A DNA stretch of 36,583 bases from Parachlamydiales bacterium (GCA_020051075.1 JAGVJP010000064.1:1-36583), one strand, 5' to 3'. Positions 15,522-23,613 are shown, counted from the stretch's first letter. Notes: a model not told the origin generated them from the sequence alone. A program made the numbers and translations.

Positions 15522-16133
15522 TTAGAAATAACGGGTTAGAGCAAGTCCGCACTTATTGTTTTTGAATGTGTTGGCTTGGAATAAGCGGTATTCCAACGAA
15601 AGTTCTGTTTTTTGGCAAATAGGATAGCTGATTCCAGCAATTGCTTGGCATGCTACCACATCTTGCTTAATTGTCGTTGTGCATTTCGTACTCCACGCAA
15701 AATCATAACCTTTCCCATTTCCCTTTCCTTGTACTCTTGCATATCCTAGACCCATTCCAAGGTAGGGTTTAAAGGGGAAATTAATCATGTCGAAATCGTA
15801 AAACACATTCGCTATACACGTAAAAATATTGTTATAACCTTTTGTGCTGTATAACCGAAATGGTTCGGTGTATGAACGATCGAAATGATGTCGTTGGTAT
15901 GAAAATTCTCCTTCAATGCTGATAGAATTATGGAATTTATATCCAGCTGCAGAACCGATGTAGAATCCTGGACGAGTTTTGAAATTATTTAATCGACTAT
16001 TATCGAAGAGAGTTCCCCCTGAGAGATTGATATAGAGGCCGCGATTTGTCAAATCTTCGCAAGTGTCAGCAATGCAAAAATTTGTCAATGAACTATATAG
16101 AAGTAATGACAACAATATAAGAGTTTTTTTCAT
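15522..16133 (-). CDS. Outer-membrane beta-barrel protein
   Basis: A 203-residue exported protein. Start at 16133 (MKKTLILLSLLLYSS) is chosen over an ATG at 16181 because AAGGTGG lies just upstream and it gives a clean signal peptide (about 1-23, ending FCIADT). The mature part shows alternating amphipathic strands (RPGFYIGSAAGYKFHNSISI, then EGEFSYQ; PFKPYLGMGLGYARV; TELSLEYRLFQANTF) and a C-terminal aromatic residue (LTRYF). These are typical of small 8-strand OmpA/OmpW-type barrels. Several cysteines are present, in keeping with disulfide-rich chlamydial envelopes. No ligand can be inferred. It is convergent with the HigA gene. Confidence 0.8.
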   Translation of the reverse strand: MKKTLILLSLLLYSSLTNFCIADTCEDLTNRGLYINLSGGTLFDNSRLNNFKTRPGFYIGSAAGYKFHNSISIEGEFSYQRHHFDRSYTEPFRLYSTKGYNNIFTCIANVFYDFDMINFPFKPYLGMGLGYARVQGKGNGKGYDFAWSTKCTTTIKQDVVACQAIAGISYPICQKTELSLEYRLFQANTFKNNKCGLALTRYF

Positions 16134-16849
16134 AAACCACCTTATGTAAAAGTTAGATTTGCTTTTCACAAACATAAACATTTATTTATGTTTAAATCGA
16201 TTTTCTTTCCGAATAGCTGATGAATTCGAAAAGACGATAAACGCTATCTTATCTCACGATTTAGTGGAATACGAATAAAAAATTGATTGTAATATCTTGT
16301 TGGTCAATATCTTATGATGAATTTTTCGAACAGAACTGATAAAAGGTGTGAACCACCCATAACGATGTGCCGCCCTTACAAGTCTCATAAATAGGTGTGA
16401 ACTGCCCCCAGGCGAGTGTGGCTACTTTTGGCGAGAATTTTTCAGGTGAAGGGAAGGGCCAAAGCGCCTGAATTAATCCTGCCGCGCTGTCGCCCAGCAC
16501 TGACCGTTGACAACTCACAGGTACTTGCCAACACTGTTCGTAGAAAAAGCGGAAGCCCTCTTCCGCTTTTTCGCCAGAGGTTGTTGCTCAGAATCTGTGA
16601 GATGAAAAACGTCAGTTCTGGGCGACAGCGATGTTGTTACATTTATGTTAGCTTAACGCGTATAAAGCCTTCTTTCGTTTTCTTAAGTTTTAAGGGGCAG
16701 TCAAATTATTCTTCGTATTTCCTTAAATCATGACATAAGATAGTGTTTATCGTTTTTCCGATCCTTTGTGGTGGAAAAGAAAACACAGGATAGGTAACGC
16801 TACCAAGCCTGTGTAAATAGGAATGATCAATTGAAAAAGGAAAAATTTT
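16134..16849. other. 716-nt gene-poor gap with a MITE-like element
   Basis: No credible gene was found. The stretch 16134-16485 is AT-rich and then GC-richer without recognised features. The element at 16486-16629 and a leader hairpin (ACACAGG 16783-16789 with CCTGTGT 16808-16814, enclosing GGTA-ACGC-TACC) are the structured parts. Open frames crossing it run through the palindrome and lack ribosome sites. Confidence 0.6.
16486..16629. mobile_element. MITE-like 144-bp element with 19-bp terminal inverted repeats
   Basis: The ends are GCTGTCGCCCAGCACTGAC (16486-16504) and the inverse of it with one mismatch (16611-16629). Inside, CTCACAG (16513-16519) pairs with CTGTGAG (16595-16601). The core is a perfect 13-bp hairpin (16543-16555 with 16560-16572; loop CCCT). 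It has no coding capacity. The core and flanks (CTCACAGG.TCTTGCCAA, AAAGCGGAAG, GCCA.AGG.TGTTG.TCAGA) recur at 36432-36583. The nested palindrome and terminal repeats suggest a non-autonomous mobile element; a target duplication was not established. Confidence 0.6.
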
Positions 16850-17515
16850 ATGAGAAATAAATTTTCGCTCATCTTCGTCTCTATTCTTGGAATATTCGTG
16901 CATGGTATGATTTATGCAGATACCCATGTAAATTCTAATCCTCCTGAAACCATTGTGATGACAATATCAAACGATGACAATTTGCACTGGAAAGAAATTA
17001 GTAGAGTTATCACTGATGAGGAATGTCTAGTTGAACGTATTCCTCACGACCAAGATGAGAAAAATTGGTCTGAACTGATCACAATACAATATTTTAGCAA
17101 AGCAGTGATAAATAAAGAAATAAGAGACTCGATAGAGCGCGTTGTCAATCAATTAAAAAACGTTACTTTAGCTCGATATCCAAAAGATACCGTTGTCTGG
17201 AGAGTCATTGAAAAAAATAAAGATGATGTGCTCTTCGAATGGATTCTGACTAAGCCTTATAAAAACAGCCGGCCACAGCATGAGATTTGTCGGGCCTTTC
17301 TCACTCCTACTTCTTTCCATCGCATTGGCGTGACCAAGAAATATAAAGAAATGAATCAAGAAGAAAGGAATCAATGGATTAAAGCACTTCGAGAATCTAC
17401 TGAGATCATTTCTTTTGAGGCAGCGCTTCATTTTCCTCAAGGATTGTCATTAGCCGAGACAAACCCTGGTAGAGCAAAGTATTGGCAAAACCAATCTGTC
17501 AATCAGAAAAAGTAA
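16850..17515 (+). CDS. Exported protein of unknown function
   Basis: A 221-residue protein with a signal peptide (MRNKFSLIFVSILGIFVHGM, cleavage near YADT, about 24). The start is preceded by AAGGA 9 nt upstream. The mature part is a mixed alpha/beta sequence with NWSELITIQYF, a helix containing IRDSIERVVNQL, VVWRVIEKNKDDVLFEWIL and a Lys/Glu-rich helix near 165-180. It has no transmembrane helix after the signal and no lipobox. No family is recognised. Probably periplasmic or surface-exposed. It is a single gene between the MITE-like element and the repeat beside tRNA-Arg, and its leader carries a small hairpin 35 nt before the ATG. Confidence 0.75.
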   Translation: MRNKFSLIFVSILGIFVHGMIYADTHVNSNPPETIVMTISNDDNLHWKEISRVITDEECLVERIPHDQDEKNWSELITIQYFSKAVINKEIRDSIERVVNQLKNVTLARYPKDTVVWRVIEKNKDDVLFEWILTKPYKNSRPQHEICRAFLTPTSFHRIGVTKKYKEMNQEERNQWIKALRESTEIISFEAALHFPQGLSLAETNPGRAKYWQNQSVNQKK

Positions 17516-17526
17516 GAAGGATTTTC

Positions 17527-17633
17527 AATGGACTAGATGGACAGTATGGACAGTACGATGGATGGAACATGCATATGCATCAGGCTGTTTGTCCACCTAG
17601 TCCATAACGTCCATATTGTCCATCTAGTCCATT
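17527..17633. repeat. Large TGGAC-family palindrome beside tRNA-Arg
   Basis: Arms of 25 nt (17527-17551 and 17609-17633) match at 24 positions and carry AATGGACTAGATGGACA. A perfect 12-bp palindrome ATGCATATGCAT (17569-17580) lies in the loop. GTCCATAACGTCC occurs twice in direct orientation (17600-17612 and 17637-17649), the second copy running into the last bases of the tRNA gene. Confidence 0.85.
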
Positions 17634-17644
17634 CCCGTCCATAA

Positions 17645-17718
17645 CGTCCTCGGCGCGACTCGAACGCGCGGCCTGTTGCTTAGGAGGCAACCGCTCTATC
17701 CACCTGAGCTACGAGAAC
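17645..17718 (-). tRNA. tRNA-Arg (anticodon CCU)
   Basis: On the minus strand a complete 74-nt cloverleaf: acceptor GTTCTCG with CGAGGAC, D-arm GCTCAGGTGGATAGAGC, anticodon arm GTTGC-CTCCTAA-GCAAC with anticodon CCT at positions 34-36, variable loop AGGCC, T-arm GCGCGTTCGAGTCGCGC, and discriminator G. CCA is not encoded. It decodes AGG. The repeat palindrome lies immediately past its 3' end, a common place for element insertion. Confidence 0.95.
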
Positions 17719-17919
17719 AAAACCCATGGAGATTCTAATGCATCATTCTCTTTTTTACAAGAGAGCTCTTTCGGTGTACTTGGAGGCTGTTAGTGATGGC
17801 GGCATCTTATCAAAATCCAGTTGATGAGAATCAGAGAGATAATATAGAATGTTTCCTCTTAATAAGTTGTAGAATGATTGGTTTGATTCAAATAAAAAAT
17901 TAATTAAGCGAAACGAAAT

Positions 17920-18519
17920 ATGATAGATCCAGGCCCAAGTTCTCATATTTTAAGAACACCGTTAGACATTTTTGACACGGCGCTTGAAGTCTTTCCAGAA
18001 GCAGCAGCAAGAGAAGTTATCAAAAATAATCAACCAACTCCTCAATTGCAGCTCTGGTTGTCCCGTTCGATTCAGCCAATCACGTTAACCAGTGAAATCC
18101 CGAGAAAGCACTTTATCATCGCGTTAACTTGGGCGAAGCTTTCAGAACAAGTGGATGATTTGATAGAAGATTCAATGAGCACCTATGTGCTGAGGACAGA
18201 GGATTTCGTCCTCGCAGATCCTTTGAAAAGTTGGAAAAAATTTCGACGGGCTATCTATGAACAATCAGACAGGAAATGTGGAGATCTGATCATTAGTTCT
18301 TTCTTCAGTTCGACGTATGATGAGCTATTGCATTATCTAGAATTTGCTCCTGACCAGGTTGATGCAAATCCGAGCAAATCGGATTTAGCTTATTTTAGGG
18401 ACATCATACCCAAGTGTGGAAATATATGTGAGGGAAACAACCTGATCACCGAGTATTTTCGATCACGTTATCCCTGCATTTATCAGCGGCTTATAGATGA
18501 GCTATTGGAGTCTTCTTAA
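17920..18519 (+). CDS. Hypothetical protein, 199 aa
   Basis: No family is recognised. The protein is soluble, without signal peptide or membrane helix, and probably largely helical with slight negative charge. It opens MIDPGPSSHILRTPLDIFDT and contains two regions rich in Asp/Glu (SEQVDDLIEDSMSTYV; YLEFAPDQVDANPSKSDLAY) and five cysteine/aromatic-containing segments towards the end (CGNICEGNNL; RYPCIYQRLIDELLES). The ribosome site is weak (AGCGAAA-like), so the start is uncertain. It stands alone between tRNA-Arg and priA in a region with repeats on both sides. Real coding is supported by length and absence of a competing frame only. Confidence 0.6.
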   Translation: MIDPGPSSHILRTPLDIFDTALEVFPEAAAREVIKNNQPTPQLQLWLSRSIQPITLTSEIPRKHFIIALTWAKLSEQVDDLIEDSMSTYVLRTEDFVLADPLKSWKKFRRAIYEQSDRKCGDLIISSFFSSTYDELLHYLEFAPDQVDANPSKSDLAYFRDIIPKCGNICEGNNLITEYFRSRYPCIYQRLIDELLESS

Positions 18520-18683
18520 AACTTTCGCTTGATTATTTCAGAGTGCAACAATGATTTTGTTCTGACCATCGCATCGTAAAGACGGTCAAGAGAGCCGACC
18601 ACAACATTTTCGGCTTCTATCAATACATCAGGCCTTGATTGATCATCTTCTTGTGCTCTTTTAATTCATTCAAAGCCATGATA

Positions 18684-18770
18684 GAAACACAGAGGCACAG
18701 AGAACACAGAGAGTAAACATGGAGAAATACATACTGGCCGCTCTCCGTGCCCTCTGTGCCTCTGTGTTTC
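18684..18770. repeat. CACAGAGGCACAGAG palindrome, copy 1
   Basis: GAAACACAGAGGCACAGAG (18684-18702) and its exact reverse complement (18752-18770) form 19-bp arms around about 49 nt; weaker pairing (ACACAGAGAG with CTCTCCGTG) extends inward. It is followed by an AGGATGGGAAAGAT stretch (18777-18806) of the other repeat family. It lies 48 nt beyond the priA stop and could serve as its terminator. Related copies at 26619-26696 and 32624-32770. Confidence 0.9.
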
Positions 18771-18818
18771 AATTTTACAGGATGGGAAAGATAAGAAGGA
18801 TGAGGGTGTGAAGATTGC

Positions 18819-21056
18819 TTAGAAGAACGTGGAAGAGGGGTTGACGTCGATGGAGTAGCGGACAGTCTTGGGGATGATTTTTGAGGAGAGAATCTTCTGA
18901 AAAATATCGTTCAACCCTGTCATGGCAGGGCCTCGAATGATAAATTGAAACCGGTACAGATCTTTGACTTTAGCATATCCGCATGGGATGACAGGGTTTA
19001 ATTCAAAAGTTGGGGGGAGCTGGCAACAAAAGGCTTCGCGCACGCGATTGGCGATCTCTTCAGTCTCTTTAGGATTCTTTCCTGCAAAAACGAGCTTGGC
19101 TAGATGGCTGAAAGGAGGGTAGCCGAAGAGCTGACGTATGGAGATCTCCTCCTCATAGAAACTGAGGAAATCTTGTTTAGCGGCATGCTGGATGGTCGAA
19201 TTGTCGGGCAGCGATGTCTGTATGATCACTTCTCCTGGCATTGAACCTCTGCCTGAACGCCCAGAAACTTGTGTGACAACCTGAAAGACATTTTCTGAGG
19301 CGCGAAAGTCTGGGATATTCAGTCCACTATCGCTATTGAGGACACCTACCAACGTCACTTCAGGGAAGTGAAGCCCTTTAGCGATCATCTGTGTTCCAAT
19401 GAGGAGGTCTCCTTTGCCGGTAGCAAAATCGCGCAACAATTTTTGATGGCTTCCCTTATGACGCGTGGTGTCGGCATCGATTCGAATGGTCCGTATCGCC
19501 GGGAAGATCGCGTGGAGAGCTCTCTCTATTTGCTCAGTCCCTACGCCGCGAAACTTCAGAGGGTTAGCTCTGCGGCAGCTTGGACATTCTGTTGGAGGAG
19601 GGGCCAGCTGATAGCCGCATAGGTGGCAGGATAAGGTGTTCTCGCCTCGGTGGAAGGTCATTGGAATGTCGCAATGAGCGCATTTAACCGTCTGTTGGCA
19701 ATCTTGACAGAGCAGCGTCGTGTGGTAACCCCGTCTGTTGAGGAAGAGGATGGTCTGCTCTCCTTTCTGATGCCTCTTTTCAATCCCTGTCAGGAGCAGA
19801 TCAGAAAAGTTTGTCAATCCTTTTGCTTTTTCAAATTCTTTTCGCATATCGACAATGGTGACTCGAGGGAGGGTGGAAGCTTCAGGCCTCTCAGTCAATA
19901 TGCTGAGTGTATATTTCCCGTTTTTTGCATTAAAAAAGCTTTCTAAACTAGGTGTGGCGCTTCCAAGAATCACCGTTGCATTAAGGAACTTCCCCCGCAT
20001 CACTGCGACATCGCGTGCTTGATAGCAAGGATGCACGTCACTTTGTTTATAGGTTTGTTCGTGCTCTTCATCGACGATGATCAACCCTAGGTTGACGACA
20101 GGGCTGAAGATGGCTGAGCGAGCTCCAATGACGATTTTGGCATCTCCGCAATGGATCTTGCGCCACTCGTCGTTTCGTTCTCCTTCGCTCAGGCGGTGGT
20201 GCAAGATAGCAATTTTTTCGTCGAAACGGCTTCGAAATCGCTCGATCGTTTGGGCTGTTAAGGAGATCTCCGGGACGAGCATGATCGACCCTTTGTTCAG
20301 CTTCAGGGCCTTGTCGATGGCTTGCAGATAAACTTCCGTTTTTCCACTTCCAGTCACCCCAAAAAGCAGATGTGTTTCAAAGTTGTTTTCAGTGAGACTT
20401 CGCTCAATGTTGTGAAGAGCGTTTGCTTGTTCAGGATTCAATATCTTTGGTTTAGTCATGAAATATTCTTCATTGACCAGAGGCGAACGGTCGATCCGTA
20501 CCGTTTCAATCAAGAGGTGGCCTTGTTTGACTAAGCTGTCGACAGTGCTGCGGGAGCCTTTTGATGCTTCTAATAACTCTGTCAGGAGCATCCCTTTCTT
20601 TACCGGGAGGATAGCATCTAGAATGGCTGCTTGAGCAGGCCGCTTTTCTCTCAATCCGATGCAGATTTCCCTGAGCTCTTCTCTGGGCTTTGCTCGCATG
20701 ACAAAGAGCTGCTCTTTTGGCGCCATCCCTTTTCGTATACAGGGAGGGAGGATCATCCGAAAAATATCCCGGAGTGGGGTGCAGTAGTAGCGGCTTATCC
20801 AGCGGGCGAGTTCAAGGAGGTCTGGAGAGATGAGCGGATTCTCTGAAAGGATCTTGGCAATGGGTTGGACCGGGAAAAAATCAGCTTTCTCTTTGACTGC
20901 AATGACATACCCTTCTTTGAGCTGCCGTCGGATAGGAACCGCTACCTTAGTGCCTGGACGGATAGCGTGCAGCTGATCGGAGGATATTCCATAGTCGAGG
21001 ACTTTATCAACAGCCACTTCCAATACGATAGCAGCATAAGCAGCAAAGGGTTCCAT
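18819..21056 (-). CDS. priA: Primosomal replication-restart helicase PriA
   Basis: A 745-residue superfamily 2 DNA helicase that reloads the replisome at collapsed forks. An N-terminal 3'-DNA-binding domain covers about 1-105. Walker A GVTGSGKT is at 233-240 and the DEEH box at 329-332. Eight zinc-binding cysteines at 450, 453, 459, 462, 477, 480, 491 and 494 sit between the helicase lobes. Motif V/VI region GTQMIAKGLHFPEVTLVGVL is followed by GRSGRG. The length matches PriA. It begins 1 nt after the stop of the upstream gene (TAG-A-ATG), so it is translationally coupled to it. All key residues are intact. Confidence 0.97.
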   Translation of the reverse strand: MEPFAAYAAIVLEVAVDKVLDYGISSDQLHAIRPGTKVAVPIRRQLKEGYVIAVKEKADFFPVQPIAKILSENPLISPDLLELARWISRYYCTPLRDIFRMILPPCIRKGMAPKEQLFVMRAKPREELREICIGLREKRPAQAAILDAILPVKKGMLLTELLEASKGSRSTVDSLVKQGHLLIETVRIDRSPLVNEEYFMTKPKILNPEQANALHNIERSLTENNFETHLLFGVTGSGKTEVYLQAIDKALKLNKGSIMLVPEISLTAQTIERFRSRFDEKIAILHHRLSEGERNDEWRKIHCGDAKIVIGARSAIFSPVVNLGLIIVDEEHEQTYKQSDVHPCYQARDVAVMRGKFLNATVILGSATPSLESFFNAKNGKYTLSILTERPEASTLPRVTIVDMRKEFEKAKGLTNFSDLLLTGIEKRHQKGEQTILFLNRRGYHTTLLCQDCQQTVKCAHCDIPMTFHRGENTLSCHLCGYQLAPPPTECPSCRRANPLKFRGVGTEQIERALHAIFPAIRTIRIDADTTRHKGSHQKLLRDFATGKGDLLIGTQMIAKGLHFPEVTLVGVLNSDSGLNIPDFRASENVFQVVTQVSGRSGRGSMPGEVIIQTSLPDNSTIQHAAKQDFLSFYEEEISIRQLFGYPPFSHLAKLVFAGKNPKETEEIANRVREAFCCQLPPTFELNPVIPCGYAKVKDLYRFQFIIRGPAMTGLNDIFQKILSSKIIPKTVRYSIDVNPSSTFF

Positions 21057-21057
21057 T

Positions 21058-22032
21058 CTATTTTCCTTTCATAGCGGCAAACTCAGTACAAATTGCCCGC
21101 CAAAGATAGGCTTTCATCTTGCCATTCTTGAAATAGAACTCCAGATCCGACAACAATAGAAGGGGAATATGATTTAAGAAGTGCTTCCCTTCTTGAGGAT
21201 TCTCTTGATGAAACTGCATCAGCTGGGGCTGGAGATAGAGTCCATAGTCGCTGGCGATGATGAGCTGCAGCCCTTGAGCATTTAATACTGTTGCCCACTG
21301 CTTTTCGTTTTCAATTTTAGGCGCTTGAATGACCCGAGCAGGGGAAAGCCGATGGGTAATCGCTTGAGCAATATTTTTCAAGAAGGCGAGCGATTTCACC
21401 CCATCGTCAAAGGATAAAATCAGAATGGGGGGGATCTCTTCAGCCTCTTGCCACTGATTTTTCTTTTTCTTTGCTATCCGATCGTCCGGGATAACTGTTT
21501 CTAATGTGATCTGATTAAAGTGTGTTTGAAAAAACGACCACATCTCTTTAAATTGAGGTGGCGGGCCGCTGTAAGGAGCCAAAGGGGTCAACGCAATTGT
21601 TTTGAGTCCTGAAGAGGCGTTGAAAGGGGCAGGGGGTTTGAGCACAGGCGATGAGTTTTCTTTTGGTTGTTCTTGGCTTTGCTCTGGGCGAGGTGAGGGA
21701 AGGGGAGTTGGAATTTTGATTGGTGCTTTTTCAGGTGAAGATGCAGCTGGAGATGGAACAGGAGTAGGAGTAGGAGTTGGAGTTGGAGTTGGAGTTGGAG
21801 TTGGAGTAGGTTTCAGAAGAGCTGAATCCGTGAGATTAGATTCTTTTAGAAGAACTTTTGGTTGGGGTAAAACTGATTTTGAATCGGTACGTGCCTTGGG
21901 GAGGTTGAGTTTTTGATAATGTAATAGAGCATCAGGACTGACTGTAAGATTTTTTATCTCAGAACATTCTCGCAATAGGTAAAGCTGTGTAAGAGCGATA
22001 AGTTCTCCATAGCTAGATTTGAGTGAGGTCAT
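21058..22032 (-). CDS. Chlamydial unknown with Pro-Thr repeat linker
   Basis: A 324-residue protein in three parts. A helical N-terminus covers about 1-60. A long Pro-rich low-complexity linker (about 75-140) includes eight consecutive Pro-Thr pairs followed by PVPSPAASSPEKAP. A C-terminal globular domain (about 145-324) contains PPILILSFDDGVKSLAFLKN and QLIIASDYGLYLQPQLMQF. The fold is unknown. The gene overlaps the upstream gene by 4 nt (ATGA) and the downstream priA is 1 nt away, so three genes form one operon. C. trachomatis has an unknown gene (CT779) beside priA (CT778); relatedness was not tested. Confidence 0.75.
   Translation of the reverse strand: MTSLKSSYGELIALTQLYLLRECSEIKNLTVSPDALLHYQKLNLPKARTDSKSVLPQPKVLLKESNLTDSALLKPTPTPTPTPTPTPTPTPVPSPAASSPEKAPIKIPTPLPSPRPEQSQEQPKENSSPVLKPPAPFNASSGLKTIALTPLAPYSGPPPQFKEMWSFFQTHFNQITLETVIPDDRIAKKKKNQWQEAEEIPPILILSFDDGVKSLAFLKNIAQAITHRLSPARVIQAPKIENEKQWATVLNAQGLQLIIASDYGLYLQPQLMQFHQENPQEGKHFLNHIPLLLLSDLEFYFKNGKMKAYLWRAICTEFAAMKGK
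21763..21810. repeat. Hexanucleotide microsatellite in coding DNA
   Basis: Eight 6-nt units AGT(A/T)GG on the plus strand encode eight Pro-Thr pairs on the minus strand. The unit is a multiple of three, so length changes keep the frame and vary the linker length only. The five central units are identical, as expected from recent slippage. Confidence 0.9.
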
Positions 22033-22772
22033 AGATTAGCAATTCCTAGATGAGGCGGTTCGATGGCCACGGGGAGATGGTCAAAGCCTCTTTCGCGGTA
22101 TTTGCCAAGGACTACTCTTAATATCTGTTCAGGACCGATTGGACACTTGAATGCTTTATGGATGAAATCACTCCCATACATTTGGGAAAGAACAGCTTGA
22201 CCCCTCAATAGGCAGAGAAGGATATTTTCGTTTTTGAGCTGCCCTTTGAGAGAACCGGCTAGATAGCGGAGTGCTTGTTGATAGCGCCGATTTAATGCGA
22301 TCATATTCCGTCTAAAGTTCTTGAGCAGCTCTATCTTCTTCTTAGAAGAGCACTCTAAACGGGTTAAAGCATTCAATAATTCGAGATTATTGACCGATGT
22401 TAACCATGTTTGATGAAGGGTTATGTGGAGGTTAATGTGATATTTGTCTTTATATTGCGAATTATGCGGCAATTGTTCAGAATATTCTTTAAGCTTGGTC
22501 AATAACCCTTTTGTCCAGAGCGGGAAGGCTTGCTGTTCTTCTGTGGATAGGCTGCCGACTAAAAGTCTGAGAATTTTAAAGAATGAATCGAAAGGAATGT
22601 CTTGAGAATAAGGGGCTGTGAGATATTTCTCTGTTAGGTCATTAATTTCTAAGATGAGCGGGTGGATTTTAATAAAATGGGTGATGATAAACTGCAATAG
22701 CAAGCTATTATCATGATAGAAAGCGTTGAAATAGTGGTTGCGTTCTTTTATGAGCTTTTCCACAACATACAT
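22029..22772 (-). CDS. Hypothetical helical protein upstream of priA
   Basis: A 247-residue protein, predicted mostly alpha-helical, with hydrophobic patches (LLLQFIITHFIKIHPLIL; FFKILRLLVGSL) but no convincing transmembrane helix or signal. The C-terminal part (CPIGPEQILRVVLGKYRERG) looks globular. The start is ambiguous: ATG at 22772 is only a base or two from AAAGG, while an in-frame GTG at 22763 is better spaced. It is first in a coupled run with the Pro-Thr gene and priA. No family is recognised. Confidence 0.7.
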   Translation of the reverse strand: MYVVEKLIKERNHYFNAFYHDNSLLLQFIITHFIKIHPLILEINDLTEKYLTAPYSQDIPFDSFFKILRLLVGSLSTEEQQAFPLWTKGLLTKLKEYSEQLPHNSQYKDKYHINLHITLHQTWLTSVNNLELLNALTRLECSSKKKIELLKNFRRNMIALNRRYQQALRYLAGSLKGQLKNENILLCLLRGQAVLSQMYGSDFIHKAFKCPIGPEQILRVVLGKYRERGFDHLPVAIEPPHLGIANL

Positions 22773-22825
22773 ACCTTTTAGATAAATGTCATCCTACCAT
22801 ACGATTTCACAAAAAAGCAAGATTT

Positions 22826-23233
22826 TTACAACTGTTCCCTCCAGTCTTCAATCTTAAGTTCTTCCACCCTCGTAAATTCTCTTCCATTTGAAGTGACCAT
22901 GATTAAATGGTGGGCAAGGCAGGTTCCGGCAATTAAAACATTATAAGGTCCGATGGGTAAGCCCATGCTTTTTAATTTAGATCTGATCAATGCAACCGCA
23001 TGGGCACATTGTGAGGAAAAATCAAGAATTTTAATTTGTTGAAGTAAATTTTCCCATACTGGGCGAATTTTCTTTTCTCTTTCTTCATTTAATTTAAGAC
23101 CGTATTCAATCTCCATGACCGTCACAGTCGAAATATAAATCTGTGTGGGAAGGACATTTTCGAAATGGGTGACAACATTGGAGATTTTCTTAAAGAAGTC
23201 AGAAATAACACAAGTGTCGAGAAGGTATTTCAT
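22826..23233 (-). CDS. vapC: VapC-type PIN-domain toxin with Asn at a metal-ligand site
   Basis: A 135-residue PIN-domain ribonuclease, the toxin of a type II toxin-antitoxin pair. Acidic residues D6 (YLLDTCV) and E41 (VMEIEYG) are present. The conserved Asp in the motif usually reading GxPIGPYD-x-LIAG is N98 here (codon AAT), followed by VTSNGREF with E119. Loss of one carboxylate could weaken Mg2+/Mn2+ binding and RNase activity. It overlaps the antitoxin stop by 4 nt (ATGA), the usual coupling. Length is normal. The fold is recognised with confidence; whether it is toxic is not known. Confidence 0.85.
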   Translation of the reverse strand: MKYLLDTCVISDFFKKISNVVTHFENVLPTQIYISTVTVMEIEYGLKLNEEREKKIRPVWENLLQQIKILDFSSQCAHAVALIRSKLKSMGLPIGPYNVLIAGTCLAHHLIMVTSNGREFTRVEELKIEDWREQL

Positions 23234-23472
23234 GCCAAAGGATCCTCTTTAACATTCGAAGTCAGATCGTTTCTTAGTTCTTTAAAGTCAGGAACATCCG
23301 TAATTGCATCAAAATCAAAGAAATCTTTTGGCCACTGAGAGTAGTCATGGTTATTTAGCCATTCTCTAACAGCTTCGTTGATAATCGAATTGCGACTCCT
23401 ATGGAGTTTCTTGGCAGCTTTAGCCAGCTCGCCTCCCATTTTTTTTTCTTTTAAGTAGACGTTAAAATTCAT
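23230..23472 (-). CDS. vapB: VapB-type antitoxin
   Basis: An 80-residue antitoxin. The N-terminal half (NVYLKEKKMGGELAKAAKKL, then HRSRNSIINEAVREWL) resembles a ribbon-helix-helix DNA-binding domain. The acidic C-terminal tail (DYSQWPKDFFDFDAITDVPD) would occupy the toxin. Start at 23472 follows GGAG by 6 nt; an in-frame ATG at 23484 overlaps that ribosome site and is rejected. It is directly upstream of and overlaps vapC. Confidence 0.8.
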   Translation of the reverse strand: MNFNVYLKEKKMGGELAKAAKKLHRSRNSIINEAVREWLNNHDYSQWPKDFFDFDAITDVPDFKELRNDLTSNVKEDPLA

Positions 23473-23498
23473 AAATTTCTCCATTCTTCATCTATTGT

Positions 23499-23517
23499 TA
23501 TAACATGTTAGGTTATA
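23499..23517. promoter_or_regulatory. Candidate vapBC operator
   Basis: TATAAC-ATGTTAG-GTTATA, with TAACATGTTA nested inside it, lies about 27 nt upstream of the antitoxin ATG. It overlaps TATAAC hexamers that could serve as -10 boxes on the minus strand. RHH antitoxins commonly bind such palindromes to autoregulate. The proposal rests on symmetry and position only. Confidence 0.4.
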
Positions 23518-23542
23518 TTTAATCAATAAAAAAACAAGCAAA

Positions 23543-23580
23543 AAAAAATCTGCACAAAAATTAATCTGTGCAGATTTTTT
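23543..23580. terminator. Bidirectional terminator
   Basis: A-run plus TCTGCACA (23543-23556) pairs perfectly over 14 bp with TGTGCAGA plus T-run (23567-23580). T-tracts follow the stem on either strand. It separates the small Pro/Gln ORF from the vapBC promoter. Confidence 0.75.
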
Positions 23581-23591
23581 GACTTTTTGAT

Positions 23592-23613
23592 AAAATTTGC
23601 CGAAGCAAATTTT
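23592..23613 (-). terminator. Terminator of the 38-codon ORF
   Basis: On the minus strand AAAATTTGC-TTCG-GCAAATTTT is a 9-bp stem with a stable TTCG tetraloop and a terminal T-run. It lies 14 nt after the stop of the small ORF, consistent with a discrete transcript. Confidence 0.7.

Noticed and set aside
16416..16733. 105-codon open frame over the MITE-like element
   Set aside because: It crosses the palindrome, has no ribosome site and an odd composition.
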